Part shown: positions 50,332 to 59,175 of the stretch, in pieces
Layout of the letters: every line of letters begins with the position of its first letter
Numbering within the stretch: position 1 is the stretch's first letter
NCBI GenBank assembly: GCA_016789885.1
Contig: JAEUPZ010000031.1
Location: 310,001 to 374,000 of the forward strand
Direction of reading: 5' to 3'
Source: Chromatiales bacterium
GTDB taxonomy: Bacteria; Pseudomonadota; Gammaproteobacteria; Steroidobacterales; GCA-2729495
DNA length: 64,000 bases
Translations under genes and position numbers: made by a program
The notes under the pieces: generated by a model
What the model saw: only the letters and a program-made list of their open reading frames with translations
The model's database searches: none
What the model was told of the DNA's origin: nothing

Positions 50332-50637
50332 TCAGCTCGTGCGCGTGGCGTGGCGCTGCTCGAGCTCGTGGGCCACGTCGGCGAGCCGCAGCCCGTGCTG
50401 CCGGAGCAGCACGATGAGGTGGTAGACGAGGTCGGCGGCCTCGCTGGCGATGCGGGCCCGGTCCGGGCCGACGCTCGCCAGCGCCAGCTCGACGGCTTCC
50501 TCGCCCACCTTCTGGGCGATGCGCGAGGGGCCGGCCGCGAAGAGGCTCGCCGTGTAGCTGCCGGCGCCGGGGTCGGTGCGGCGCTGCTCGATCACCTGCT
50601 CGAGGCGCACGAGGAAGTCGATGTTGGGCTCGGTCAT
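50332..50637 (-). CDS. hisE: Phosphoribosyl-ATP pyrophosphohydrolase HisE
   Basis: Second step of histidine synthesis. The 101-residue protein corresponds only to the C-terminal half of the usual HisIE fusion: [22 protein letters not shown] and the metal-binding helices [12 protein letters not shown] and [14 protein letters not shown]. The HisI cyclohydrolase half is absent here and in the rest of the window. The ATG overlaps the hisF stop by four bases. It is the last his gene of the operon. Confidence 0.93.
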   Translation of the reverse strand: MTEPNIDFLVRLEQVIEQRRTDPGAGSYTASLFAAGPSRIAQKVGEEAVELALASVGPDRARIASEAADLVYHLIVLLRQHGLRLADVAHELEQRHATRTS

Positions 50638-51401
50638 GGGCGTACCTCGATGCCCCGGTCGCGCAGGTAGGCCTTGAGCGCCGGGATGCGGATCGTCGCG
50701 GAGTGGAAGACGCTGGCCGCGAGCGCCCCGTCGACGCGCGCGGTGGTGAAGACGTCGGCGAAATGCTCCGGGGCGCCGGCCCCGCCGGAGGCGATGAGCG
50801 GCACCCGGCAGCGGGCGCGCACGGCGGCCAGCTGGGCCAGGTCGTAGCCGCGGCGCACGCCGTCCTGGTTCATGCAGTTCAGCACGATTTCGCCGGCGCC
50901 GAGTTCCTGCACGCGGTCGACCCACTCCAGGGTGCCCAGCCCGGAGGCCCGGGTGCGGTCCGGGTCGCCGGTGAACTGGTAGACGCGGTACTCGCCGTCC
51001 TCGACCCGGCTGTCGATGCCGACGACGACGCACTGGCTGCCGAAGCGGCGGGCGAGCTCGGTGATGAGCGCCGGCCGCTCGAGCGCCGGGCTGTTGATGC
51101 TGACCTTGTCGGCGCCGGCGTTGAGCACGCTCTCGGCGTCGGCGACGCTGCGGATCCCGCCGGCGACGCAGAAGGGGATGTCGAGGACGCCGGCGACGCG
51201 CCGGATCCAGCTGCGGTCGACGGAGCGACCCTCGGGGCTCGCCGTGATGTCGTAGAAGACGAGCTCGTCGGCACCTTCGTCGCGGTAGCGCGCGGCGAGC
51301 TCGATGATGCCGCCCACGACCCGATGGTCGCGGAACTGCACGCCCTTGACGACTTCGCCGTTGCGGACGTCGAGGCAGGGAATCAGGCGGCGCGCCAGAA
51401 T
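50634..51401 (-). CDS. hisF: Imidazole glycerol phosphate synthase, cyclase subunit HisF
   Basis: Closes the imidazole ring with ammonia from HisH. The 255-residue TIM barrel has [34 protein letters not shown], the catalytic aspartates in PCLDV and [11 protein letters not shown], and [13 protein letters not shown]. In the family the protein begins M-L-A-K-R; here the matching codons are ATT-CTG-GCG-CGC-CGC. No ATG, GTG or TTG is nearby, so the start is taken as ATT 51401. The gene overlaps hisA by 19 bases. Confidence 0.93.
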   Translation of the reverse strand: MLARRLIPCLDVRNGEVVKGVQFRDHRVVGGIIELAARYRDEGADELVFYDITASPEGRSVDRSWIRRVAGVLDIPFCVAGGIRSVADAESVLNAGADKVSINSPALERPALITELARRFGSQCVVVGIDSRVEDGEYRVYQFTGDPDRTRASGLGTLEWVDRVQELGAGEIVLNCMNQDGVRRGYDLAQLAAVRARCRVPLIASGGAGAPEHFADVFTTARVDGALAASVFHSATIRIPALKAYLRDRGIEVRP

Positions 51402-52123
51402 GGTTCGATCTCCGCAGGGGTGAGACGCCCGTCGAGCAGGGCCTTGCCGACGACCACGGCGGCAGCGCCGGTGGTGGCCAGCCGGTGCAGGTCGGCGGCG
51501 TTGCCGACGCCACCGGACGCGATGATCCGGGCCGCCGGGAACCGCCGCGCCGCCTCCGCGTACAGGGCATCGTTGGGGCCTGCCAGCGTGCCGTCGCGGC
51601 CGATGTCGGTGACCAGGTAGTCGCGGGCGCCGAGGGCCAGGTAGCGGTCCAGCAGGGTCCACAGGGAGTGCCGCGTGTCCTCGAGCCAGCCCCGGGTGGC
51701 GGCCAGGGGCTCGCCCTCCGGTGACAGCCGCACGTCGAAGGCGAGCACGACGCGCCCGGTGCCAAGCTCCGTCAGCCAGGCAGCGGTCTCGTCGGGCCGC
51801 TCCACGGCCATGGAGCCGATCACGATGCGCCGGGCACCGGCCGCGAGCAGGGCCCGGGCGTGGTCCAGCGTCCGCACCCCGCCGCCGCACTGGACCTCCA
51901 GGGACGTGCTGCCGGCGACGCGCTGGAGGACCGCCAGGTTGCGCGGCTCGCCGGCCCGCGCACCGTCGAGGTCGACAAGGTGCAGGCGCCGTGCGCCGGC
52001 CGCGGCATATCCCTGGGCGAGTTCCAGGGGGTCGGTCGCGTAGCGCTGCACCTGGCCGAAGTCGCCCTGGTGCAGGCGCACGCACTGGCCGTCGAGCAGG
52101 TCGATGGCGGGGATGAGTTCCAT
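51383..52123 (-). CDS. hisA: ProFAR isomerase HisA
   Basis: Isomerises ProFAR to PRFAR in histidine synthesis. The 246-residue TIM barrel starts [22 protein letters not shown] with the catalytic aspartate, has [20 protein letters not shown] and the second catalytic aspartate in [14 protein letters not shown], and [11 protein letters not shown]. The ATG is five bases after the hisH stop. The last codons overlap the proposed hisF start. Confidence 0.96.
   Translation of the reverse strand: MELIPAIDLLDGQCVRLHQGDFGQVQRYATDPLELAQGYAAAGARRLHLVDLDGARAGEPRNLAVLQRVAGSTSLEVQCGGGVRTLDHARALLAAGARRIVIGSMAVERPDETAAWLTELGTGRVVLAFDVRLSPEGEPLAATRGWLEDTRHSLWTLLDRYLALGARDYLVTDIGRDGTLAGPNDALYAEAARRFPAARIIASGGVGNAADLHRLATTGAAAVVVGKALLDGRLTPAEIEPFWRAA
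51399..51413 (-). promoter_or_regulatory. Shine-Dalgarno and AUU start of hisF
   Basis: On the minus strand GGAG (51413-51410) is followed after eight bases by ATT (51401-51399), which aligns with the normal HisF methionine. AUU is a poor start controlled by IF-3 in E. coli. A single base error turning ATG into ATT cannot be excluded. Confidence 0.65.
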
Positions 52124-52128
52124 GGGAC

Positions 52129-52722
52129 TCAGGTTGCCAGGAAGTTTGCGAGCACGCGGGCACCGGCCGGCCCCGACCGTTCCGGGTGGAACTGGCAGGC
52201 CTGGAAGTTGCGGTGCGCGAGCACCGCGGTGAAGGGGCGGCCGTAGTCCGTCGTCGCCACGGTCGCGGCGCCTACGTCGGCGGCGTAGCTGTGCACGAAG
52301 TACATGTGGGTTCCGGAGGCGATGCCCGCCAGCAGCGGTACCGGCCGCGTCACCGTCAGCTGGTTCCAGCCCATGTGCGGTACCGGCCGGTCGGGGCTGG
52401 CCTCGAGCCGGCGCACCGTGCCCGGGATGATGCCGAGGCAGCGGGCGTCGTCCTCCTCGGACCCCTCGAAGAGCAGCTGCAGGCCGAGGCAGATACCCAG
52501 CACCGGCTGCGTGAGGGTCGGCAGCAGGCGGTCCAGCCCGTGGGCAGCGAGGCGCTCCATGGCCGCGCGCGCGGCGCCGACGCCGGGCAGGATCACGCGG
52601 GGGGCGGCCCGGATGACGCCGGCGTCGGTGGTGAGCACGCCCTCGTGGCCGAGGCGCTCCAGCGCGAACATCAGCGAGGCGATGTTGGCGCCGCCCCCGT
52701 CGACGATGGCGACCTGGCTCAC
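52129..52722 (-). CDS. hisH: Imidazole glycerol phosphate synthase, glutaminase subunit HisH
   Basis: Supplies ammonia to HisF from glutamine. The 197-residue class I amidotransferase has the nucleophile cysteine in [17 protein letters not shown], the HMGWNQL segment and the His-Glu pair in [12 protein letters not shown] start in a GTGA overlap with the hisB stop. It is placed between hisB and hisA, as in E. coli. Confidence 0.96.
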   Translation of the reverse strand: MSQVAIVDGGGANIASLMFALERLGHEGVLTTDAGVIRAAPRVILPGVGAARAAMERLAAHGLDRLLPTLTQPVLGICLGLQLLFEGSEEDDARCLGIIPGTVRRLEASPDRPVPHMGWNQLTVTRPVPLLAGIASGTHMYFVHSYAADVGAATVATTDYGRPFTAVLAHRNFQACQFHPERSGPAGARVLANFLAT

Positions 52723-53789
52723 AGCACGCCCTTCGTGCTGGGCAGCACGTCGCCATGGCGGGCGATGGCCTGGCGGAGCGTCCGCCCGACGCCCTTGAAG
52801 CAGGCTTCCACCATGTGGTGGCTGTTGTCGCCGCGCACGGCGATGTGCAGGTTGGCCCCCAGGGTGTCGGCGAGCGAGCGGAAGAAGTGCGGCACGAGTT
52901 CCGTCGGCAGTCCGCCCACGGCCGGCCGCGGGAACCTGCCACGGAACACCAGGTACGGCCGGCCGGAGAGGTCGAGGCTCACCTTCGCCTCGCTCTCGTC
53001 CATCGGCAGCAGGAATCCGTAGCGGCCGATGCCGCGCTTGTCGCCCAGCGCCTCGCGGAGCGCCTGGCCCAGCGCCAGCGCCACGTCCTCGACGGTGTGG
53101 TGCTCGTCGACGTGCAGGTCGCCGGCGCAGTCCACCTCGAGGGCGAAGCCGCCGTGCTTCGCCACCTGCTCGAGCATGTGGTCGAAGAAGCCGATGCCGG
53201 TGCGGATGGCCACGGGCCCGGTTGCGTCGAGGTTGACGCTGATGCGGATCCTCGTTTCCTTCGTCTCGCGCTGCACGGTGGCCGTGCGTTCGGGCTCGAG
53301 GAGGGCGCGCACCACCTCGGGCCAGCTGCCGGCGTCGGCCGGCCGGATGCGGAAGGCGCGCACGCCGATGTTCCGGGCGAATTCCAGGTCGGTCTCCCGG
53401 TCGCCGGCCACGAAGCTGGCGGCCGTGTCGATGGGCGTGTGCTGCAGGAAGTCGCCGAGGATGCCGGGCTTCGGCTTGCGGCAGTCGCAGGCGTCGGCCG
53501 GCCGGTGCGGGCAGATGAAGACGTCGCGGAAGACGATGCCCTGGCTGCGGAAGAGCCCGACGACGAAGTCCTGGACCCGCTGGAAGTCCTCCGTGGGGAA
53601 CGACTCGGTCCCGAGGCCGTCCTGGTTCGTGACCATGACGAACTGGTAGCCGGCGTCGCGCAGCCTGAGCAGGGCCGGGATCACGCCCGGCACCAGTTCA
53701 ACCTTGTCGAGCCGGTCGACCTGCTCGTCGGGGGGCTCCCAGATCAGGGTGCCGTCGCGGTCGAGGAAGGCGATGCGGGCAGCGGTCAT
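52719..53789 (-). CDS. hisB: Bifunctional histidinol-phosphatase/IGP dehydratase HisB
   Basis: Carries two steps of histidine synthesis. The 356-residue protein has an N-terminal HAD phosphatase (about 1-165) with FLDRDGTLIWEPP, VTNQDGLG and zinc ligands in CPHRPADACDCRKP. The C-terminal dehydratase (about 168-356) has the metal-binding FFDHMLEQVAKHGGF, DEHHTVEDVALALG and DNSHHMVEACFK. This fusion is found in gammaproteobacteria. ATGA overlap with hisC; the GTG of hisH overlaps its stop. Confidence 0.96.
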   Translation of the reverse strand: MTAARIAFLDRDGTLIWEPPDEQVDRLDKVELVPGVIPALLRLRDAGYQFVMVTNQDGLGTESFPTEDFQRVQDFVVGLFRSQGIVFRDVFICPHRPADACDCRKPKPGILGDFLQHTPIDTAASFVAGDRETDLEFARNIGVRAFRIRPADAGSWPEVVRALLEPERTATVQRETKETRIRISVNLDATGPVAIRTGIGFFDHMLEQVAKHGGFALEVDCAGDLHVDEHHTVEDVALALGQALREALGDKRGIGRYGFLLPMDESEAKVSLDLSGRPYLVFRGRFPRPAVGGLPTELVPHFFRSLADTLGANLHIAVRGDNSHHMVEACFKGVGRTLRQAIARHGDVLPSTKGVL

Positions 53790-54865
53790 GGGCGTGGCTC
53801 CGGGCCGGCGGACAGGCCGAACGCTGCCAGCAGCCGGCCGTTTTCCTCCGGCGTGCCGATGGTGATGCGCAGCCCGCCGGGGGTGGCCGGATCCTGGCTG
53901 AAGTCCCGGATCAGGATGCCGGCCTGGCGGGCCTGCGCGACGAGCGTGGCTGCGGCGTCGGACTCGACGAAGATGAAATTGGCGTCGCTGGGCCACACGC
54001 GGCGGATCGAAGGGACCCGCGCCAGGGCCGTGGCCATGCGGCTGCGCTCGGCCACCAGCAGTTGCCGGCGCCGCAGGGACTCGGCGGCGGTGGCTGGCTC
54101 CAGGGCCGCGAACACCGCTTCCTGGCTGGCCGTCGGGAAGGAGTAGGGTGGCAGGATGCCGCCGAGCTGTGCCACCAGCGGCGGGGCGCCCAGCAGGACG
54201 CCGCAGCGGACACCGGCGAGGCCCAGCGCCTTCGACAGCGTGCGGAGCACCACGACGTGCTCGAAGCGCGACAGCAGGTCCACGGTCGGGTCGTCGCCAG
54301 CGAACTCCGCGTAGGCGGCGTCGAGCACGACCACGCCTCGTCCGGCGAGGCCCTCGCAGAGGGCGACGACGTCGGCCCGCGGGAACTGGTTGCCCGTCGG
54401 GTTGTTGGGCGAGCAGACGAAGACCAGGCGGCTGGCGGGCTGCCAGCCCGCGAGGATGGCGTCTACGGGCAGGGCGTAGCCCTGTTCGCGCCGCAAGGGG
54501 ATCCGGCGGATCCCGGCGCCCTGCACCTGCGCGTAGACCTCGTACATGCCGAAGGTGGGCGGGCAGATGACGATCTCGTCCTGCCCGGCGCGGCAGAAGG
54601 ACCGCACCAGTACGTCGATGGCCTCGCTCGAGCCCCGGGTCACGAGGGCCTGGTCGGCGGCGACGCCGTAGCTTGCGGCAAGCCGGGCTGCCAGCGCCGC
54701 CGGGTGCGGATCGGGATAGCGGTTCAGGCCGTCGCGGGTCGTGTCGCCCACCGGCCGCCACGGATTCTCGTTGGCATTGAGCCGCGTATAGCCGCCGACG
54801 TACTCCGCCGGGCGGTAGGGACGGAGCGCCCGGATCTCGGGCCGCAGCAGGTCCATGACGCTCAC
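53786..54865 (-). CDS. hisC: Histidinol-phosphate aminotransferase HisC
   Basis: The his-operon copy, 359 residues. It has LNANENPW, SPNNPTGNQFP, VLDAAYAEFAGDDP and the PLP-lysine motif TLSKALGLAGVRCG. This is the more canonical HisC of the two in the window, the other being at 10463. GTG start with a GTGA overlap to the hisD stop; an in-frame ATG three codons later is a possible alternative. Confidence 0.95.
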   Translation of the reverse strand: MSVMDLLRPEIRALRPYRPAEYVGGYTRLNANENPWRPVGDTTRDGLNRYPDPHPAALAARLAASYGVAADQALVTRGSSEAIDVLVRSFCRAGQDEIVICPPTFGMYEVYAQVQGAGIRRIPLRREQGYALPVDAILAGWQPASRLVFVCSPNNPTGNQFPRADVVALCEGLAGRGVVVLDAAYAEFAGDDPTVDLLSRFEHVVVLRTLSKALGLAGVRCGVLLGAPPLVAQLGGILPPYSFPTASQEAVFAALEPATAAESLRRRQLLVAERSRMATALARVPSIRRVWPSDANFIFVESDAAATLVAQARQAGILIRDFSQDPATPGGLRITIGTPEENGRLLAAFGLSAGPEPRP

Positions 54866-56187
54866 GGGGCGGCACCCCTGCCGCCAGGCAGCTGGCCGTC
54901 GAGGCGCACCGTCACGGCGGCGGCATGGGCGTCGAGGCCCTCGAGGCTGGCGAGGCGCGTGACCGTCGGCGCCAGGCCGGCGAGTCCGTCGCGGGTCACC
55001 TCCTGCAGCGTCATGCGGCGCTGGAAGTCGGCGACGGACAGCCCGCTGTAGCTGCGGGCGAACCCGTAGGTCGGCAGGACGTGGTTGGTGCCGCTGCAGT
55101 AGTCACCGACGGATTCCGGGGTGAAGGCGCCGATGAAGACCGAGCCGGCGGTGCGCACGCCGGCCACCAGGGCGCGGGGTTCGGCCGCCTGCAGGATCAG
55201 GTGCTCCGGTGCGTACCGGTTGGCGACCGTCACCGCCGTCGCGAGGTCCGGCACCACCACGGCGACGCTGCCGGTGAGCGCCCGCTCGATGATGGCGCGC
55301 CGGGGCAGTCCGGGCAGGGCGGCCGCGATCTCGGCGCCGACGGCCGGGACCAGGGACGGTTCGACGGTCACGAGCACGACGTGGGAGTCGGGGCCGTGCT
55401 CGGCCTGGGCCAGCAGGTCCAGCGCGACGAAGCGCGGGTTCGCGTCGCCGTCGGCGATCACCATGACCTCGGACGGGCCGGCCGGCATGTCGAGGGCGGC
55501 GCCGTCCGGGTCGGTGGCGACGAGCGACTTGGCCGCCGTGACCCAGCTGTTGCCCGGGCCGTAGATCTTGTCGACCTTCGGGACCGTCCCGGTGCCGAAG
55601 GCCATGGCCGCCACGGCCTGGGCGCCGCCGAGTTTGTAGATCTGCTCGATGCCGCACGCAGTGGCTGCATAGACGACGGCGGGGTCGGCGCGGCCGTCCG
55701 GGCGTGGTGGCGTGCAGAGGACGCGCGTCGGGCAGCCGGCGATCCGGGCCGGCACGGCCAGCATGATGGCCGTGGAAGGCAGCGGCGCACTGCCGGCCGG
55801 CACGTAGAGCCCGACCCGGTCGATGGGCACGCTGACGCGCTCGCAGACGACGCCCGGCGCCGTCTCCACCCGTAGCGGCGTCGACACCTGGGCCGTGTGG
55901 AAGCGCGTGACGTTGGCGATGGCGGTGTCGATGGCCGTGCGGGCGGACGCGTCGAGGCTGGTGGCCGCCGCGGCGACCTCGTCCTTCGAGACGCGGAAGC
56001 CCGTCAGCTCGACGCGGTCCAGTTCGCGCGTGAGCTCGTGCAGGGCGGCGTCGCCACGCCCCCGCACTTCCGCGACGAGGGCGGCCACGCGGGCGAGGAA
56101 GGCGGGGTCTGCCGCCTTCACGGGGCGCGCCAGGGCAGCCGCCTGTTCGGCGGGCTTGAGCTGGCTCCAGTCGACGGTGCGCAACAT
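54862..56187 (-). CDS. hisD: Histidinol dehydrogenase HisD
   Basis: Last enzyme of histidine synthesis, oxidising histidinol to histidine with zinc and two NAD. The 441-residue protein has GLYVPAGSAPLPSTAIMLAVPA, KVDKIYGPGNSWVTAAK, DMPAGPSEVMVIAD, LLAQAEHGPDSHVVLVT and FTPESVGDYCSGTNHVLPT with zinc ligands. The ATG at 56187 (MLRTVDWSQLKP) is 16 bases after the hisG stop. Confidence 0.97.
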   Translation of the reverse strand: MLRTVDWSQLKPAEQAAALARPVKAADPAFLARVAALVAEVRGRGDAALHELTRELDRVELTGFRVSKDEVAAAATSLDASARTAIDTAIANVTRFHTAQVSTPLRVETAPGVVCERVSVPIDRVGLYVPAGSAPLPSTAIMLAVPARIAGCPTRVLCTPPRPDGRADPAVVYAATACGIEQIYKLGGAQAVAAMAFGTGTVPKVDKIYGPGNSWVTAAKSLVATDPDGAALDMPAGPSEVMVIADGDANPRFVALDLLAQAEHGPDSHVVLVTVEPSLVPAVGAEIAAALPGLPRRAIIERALTGSVAVVVPDLATAVTVANRYAPEHLILQAAEPRALVAGVRTAGSVFIGAFTPESVGDYCSGTNHVLPTYGFARSYSGLSVADFQRRMTLQEVTRDGLAGLAPTVTRLASLEGLDAHAAAVTVRLDGQLPGGRGAAP

Positions 56188-56203
56188 GCGGGGTCCAGGG
56201 TCC

Positions 56204-57106
56204 TCAGGCGAGCATCTTCTCGACGGGGACGACCAGCACCGACGTCGCACCGATGCTCTTCAGGCTTTCGAGCGTCTCCCAGAACACGTTCTCGCGGCAG
56301 ACGACGTGGACGGCCACGCGGTCATCGAGGCCGTCGAGGGGCAGCACCGTCGGCGCCTCGGTGCCGGGCAGCAGCGCGGCGATCTTCGCCAGGGCCGACT
56401 TGGGCGCGTGCATCATGATGTACTTGCTCTCGCGCACCTGCATGACGCCCTCGACCCGCTGCAGCAGGCGGTTGATCCACTCGATCTTCTCCGGCGGTAC
56501 GGCCACCGGCGTCTGCAGGATCACGGCACGGCTCTCGAGGATCGTCTCGCCCTCACGGAGCTTGTTGGCCGCCAGCGTCGCGCCCGTGGAGACGAGGTCG
56601 CAGATGGCGTCCGCCCGGCCGAGGCTCGGCGCAATCTCGACGGCGCCGGAGAACTCGACGACGGTGGCCGGGATGTCGTGGCGCTTCAGGTAGTCGCGCA
56701 CGATGGACGGATAGCTCGTGGCAATGCGGCGGTTGCGCAGGTCGGCGACGCTCGCCACCGCGCTGCCATCGGGATAGGCGAACGCCAGCCGGCAGTGCCC
56801 GTAGTCCAGCGTCCGCACGATGCGGAAGGGCTCGACCGGATCCTGCTCGAGGAAGTGCAGGCGCCGCTCCTCGACGATGTTCATGCCGGCGATGCCAAGA
56901 TCGCAGACATCGTCGCGCACGAGGCCGGGGATGTCGTCGTCCCGGACGAGCAGCACGTCGACGGGCATGTTCTCGCCGTAGGCGATGAGCTGGTCCGGAC
57001 CACGGCTGTACTTGAGGCCACAGCGCTGCAGCAGGTCCAGGGACTGCTCGGTGAGCCGGCCGGACTTCTGGATGGCGATCTTGATGCGGGCGGGTTTGTC
57101 GGTCAT
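56204..57106 (-). CDS. hisG: ATP phosphoribosyltransferase HisG (long form)
   Basis: First and committed step of histidine synthesis. The 300-residue protein is the long, single-polypeptide form. It has IAIQKSGRLTEQSLDLLQRCGL, DLGIAGMNIVEE, the PRPP loop SGAVEIAPSLGRADAICDLVSTG and a C-terminal ACT-like regulatory domain (about 225-300) for feedback inhibition by histidine. No hisZ is needed. The ATG overlaps the hisR stop by one base. Confidence 0.96.
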   Translation of the reverse strand: MTDKPARIKIAIQKSGRLTEQSLDLLQRCGLKYSRGPDQLIAYGENMPVDVLLVRDDDIPGLVRDDVCDLGIAGMNIVEERRLHFLEQDPVEPFRIVRTLDYGHCRLAFAYPDGSAVASVADLRNRRIATSYPSIVRDYLKRHDIPATVVEFSGAVEIAPSLGRADAICDLVSTGATLAANKLREGETILESRAVILQTPVAVPPEKIEWINRLLQRVEGVMQVRESKYIMMHAPKSALAKIAALLPGTEAPTVLPLDGLDDRVAVHVVCRENVFWETLESLKSIGATSVLVVPVEKMLA

Positions 57107-57423
57107 CAGCGGGAGCCTCCTTGGGGCGTCCTGCGCAGTCTGCGCAGCGCCGTGGCATAGCCGCCGGCACCGTCATTCAGGCAACGGGCGACGCGCCCGA
57201 TGGTGGTGACGCTGACGCCGGTGCGGTCGTGGATCTGGCGGTAGGGCAGGCCGTCGGCCAGGCGCTCGGCGACGACCCAGCGGTCGGCCATGGCCTGGAT
57301 CTCGGCCGGCGTGCACAGGTCGCGCAGGAACGCCTCGCACTCCGCCGTGGTGCGCAATGTCAGCATCGCCCGGTACAGGGCCTCGCGGGAGGCCGTGTCG
57401 TCGAGTACCCGGTGGTCCTTCAT
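57106..57423 (-). CDS. hisR: TrpR/YerC-type regulator, probable histidine repressor HisR
   Basis: A 105-residue helix-turn-helix protein of the TrpR/YerC family: FLRDLCTPAEIQAMADRWVVAERL then the recognition region YRQIHDRTGVSVTTIGRVARCL. As first gene of the his operon it is likely to repress the operon, and itself, when histidine is high; Xanthomonadales have a TrpR-like regulator in this position. Its stop overlaps the hisG start by one base. Three tandem octamers immediately upstream are candidate operators. Confidence 0.82.
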   Translation of the reverse strand: MKDHRVLDDTASREALYRAMLTLRTTAECEAFLRDLCTPAEIQAMADRWVVAERLADGLPYRQIHDRTGVSVTTIGRVARCLNDGAGGYATALRRLRRTPQGGSR

Positions 57424-57437
57424 CGCCGCTCTACCGT

Positions 57438-57461
57438 ACTAATACGCTAATACATTAATAC
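57438..57461 (-). promoter_or_regulatory. Three tandem octamers, candidate HisR operator
   Basis: On the plus strand the region is three adjacent 8-base units, ACTAATAC (57438-57445), GCTAATAC (57446-57453) and ATTAATAC (57454-57461). It lies 14 bases before the hisR ATG. TrpR half-sites are CTAGT-like and bind in tandem with an 8-base step, so CTAAT units at 8-base spacing suggest a related protein. The TATTA-rich minus strand could also supply the -10. Confidence 0.6.
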
Positions 57462-57477
57462 GGACAGGGGGCCCGCC

Positions 57478-57508
57478 GCAAGCCCGCCCCCCGTCGGGGC
57501 GGGCTTGC
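57478..57508 (-). terminator. Hairpin after leuB
   Basis: GCAAGCCCGCCCC (57478-57490), loop CCGTC, GGGGCGGGCTTGC (57496-57508): a perfect 13-pair stem eight bases after the leuB stop. No T-run follows. It separates ilvE-leuCDB from the his operon on the same strand. Confidence 0.6.
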
Positions 57509-57516
57509 AGTGGTGG

Positions 57517-58581
57517 TCAGGCGGCGAGGGCCGTGCGGATGGCGGCGCCCAGCGCGGCAGTGCCGCAGGGCGGCTGCCCGGGGAGGGCGATGTCGGCGGT
57601 CCGGTGCCCGCCCTCGATGGCCGTGAAGACGGCGCGCTCGATCCGTTCCGCCTCTGCCGCCAGCCCCAGCGAGTGCCGGAGCAGCATGGCGGCGCTCAGG
57701 ATGGTGCCGCAGGGATTGGCGCGGTCGAGACCCGCGATGTCCGGGGCCGAGCCGTGGATCGGCTCGTAGAGGCCGCGGCGGCCTGCACCGAGCGCCGCGG
57801 ACGGCAGCATCCCCAGCGAGCCTGTCAGCATCGAGGCCTCGTCGGTCAGGATGTCGCCGAACATGTTCTCGGTGACGAGCACGTCGAAGTCGCGCGGCCG
57901 CGACAGCAGGTGCATGGCGGCGGCATCGACGAGCACGTGCTCGAGGGCCACGTCCGGGAACTCCGTGCGGAAGATCTCCGTGGCGAGGCTCCGCCACAGG
58001 CGCGAGGTGTCGAGGACGTTGGCCTTGTCGATGGAGGCGACCTTGCGGCGGCGCTGGCGGGCGAGGGTGCCGGCCATGCGCAGCACGCGCTCGATCTCCT
58101 CGCGCGTGTAGGTGCAGACGTCCGTGGCCGAGTCGGCCGTCCGCTCCTTGCGGCCGAAGTAGATGCCGCCGGTCAGCTCGCGGACCACGAGGATGTCGAC
58201 GCCCTCGAGCCGCTCGGGCCGCAGCGGCGAGGCCGCGTAGAGCGCCGGGTGCGTGGCCACGGGGCGCAGGTTCGCGTACACCCCCATGGCGGCCCGCATC
58301 TCGAGCAGGCCGAGTTCCGGACGCACCTTCGCCTCGGGATCGCTCCACTTCGGCCCGCCGACGGCGCCGAGCAGCACCGCATCGGCGCGGCGGCACAGGT
58401 CGGCCGTGGCGGGCGGGAAGGCGCTGCCGGTGGCGTCGATGGCGGCGCCGCCGATAAGGCCCGTCTCGAACCGGAACGGCTCGCCCCGCTGCTGGCCGAC
58501 GACCTCAAGGCAGGCGACGGCTTCGCGGACGACCTCGGGGCCGATGCCGTCGCCGGCGAGGACGCCGATCAGGGCTGCCAC
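57517..58581 (-). CDS. leuB: 3-isopropylmalate dehydrogenase
   Basis: Oxidises and decarboxylates 3-isopropylmalate in leucine synthesis. The 354-residue protein has [14 protein letters not shown] at its start, [24 protein letters not shown], the catalytic [11 protein letters not shown] and [14 protein letters not shown], and [18 protein letters not shown] start at 58581 overlaps the leuD stop by 13 bases. It is the last gene of ilvE-leuCDB. Confidence 0.96.
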   Translation of the reverse strand: MAALIGVLAGDGIGPEVVREAVACLEVVGQQRGEPFRFETGLIGGAAIDATGSAFPPATADLCRRADAVLLGAVGGPKWSDPEAKVRPELGLLEMRAAMGVYANLRPVATHPALYAASPLRPERLEGVDILVVRELTGGIYFGRKERTADSATDVCTYTREEIERVLRMAGTLARQRRRKVASIDKANVLDTSRLWRSLATEIFRTEFPDVALEHVLVDAAAMHLLSRPRDFDVLVTENMFGDILTDEASMLTGSLGMLPSAALGAGRRGLYEPIHGSAPDIAGLDRANPCGTILSAAMLLRHSLGLAAEAERIERAVFTAIEGGHRTADIALPGQPPCGTAALGAAIRTALAA

Positions 58582-59153
58582 GCGCGGCCCTGCTCGAAGC
58601 GGGTGATGGCGTCGGACTGGTTGAGCAGGAAGCCGAGCTGGTCGACCCCGTTCAGCAGGCAGTACCGGGCGAATCCGTCGATGGGGAACTCCACGGTTCG
58701 CCCGTCCGGCAGCTTCACGTGGCGCTGCTCGACGTCGACCGTCACTTCGGCGCCAGGATTGGCGATGAGCCACGCGTGGGTGGCGGCATCGACGATGACC
58801 GGCACGAGCCCGTTCTTCAGCGAATTGCCCCGGAAGATATCGGCGATGCCGGTGCTGATCACGGCGCGAATGCCGTAGTCGAGCAGGGCCCACGGCGCAT
58901 GCTCGCGCGACGAGCCGCAGCCGAAGTTGTTGCCGGCCACGAGGACCTGGCAGCCGGCGGCCGCGGGCGTGTTCAGCACGAAATCGGGGCGCGGCGCGCC
59001 GGTCTTGTCGTAGCGCCAGTCGGCGAACAGCGCCTTGCCAAGCCCCACGCGGGTCGTGGTGGTCAGGAAGCGCGCCGGCACGATCTGGTCGGTGTCGACG
59101 TCCGCCTGGTTGATGACGACGGTCCGCGAGGTGATGACGGTGACTTTTTCCAT
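58569..59153 (-). CDS. leuD: 3-isopropylmalate dehydratase small subunit
   Basis: The 194-residue small subunit of isopropylmalate isomerase. It shows [14 protein letters not shown] near the start, [18 protein letters not shown] at the swivelling active site and a [15 protein letters not shown] segment. The ATG at 59153 ([13 protein letters not shown]) lies 22 bases after leuC. Confidence 0.96.
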   Translation of the reverse strand: MEKVTVITSRTVVINQADVDTDQIVPARFLTTTTRVGLGKALFADWRYDKTGAPRPDFVLNTPAAAGCQVLVAGNNFGCGSSREHAPWALLDYGIRAVISTGIADIFRGNSLKNGLVPVIVDAATHAWLIANPGAEVTVDVEQRHVKLPDGRTVEFPIDGFARYCLLNGVDQLGFLLNQSDAITRFEQGRAWQP

Positions 59154-59175
59154 GGTGGTCTCCGGATGCGGGCGC

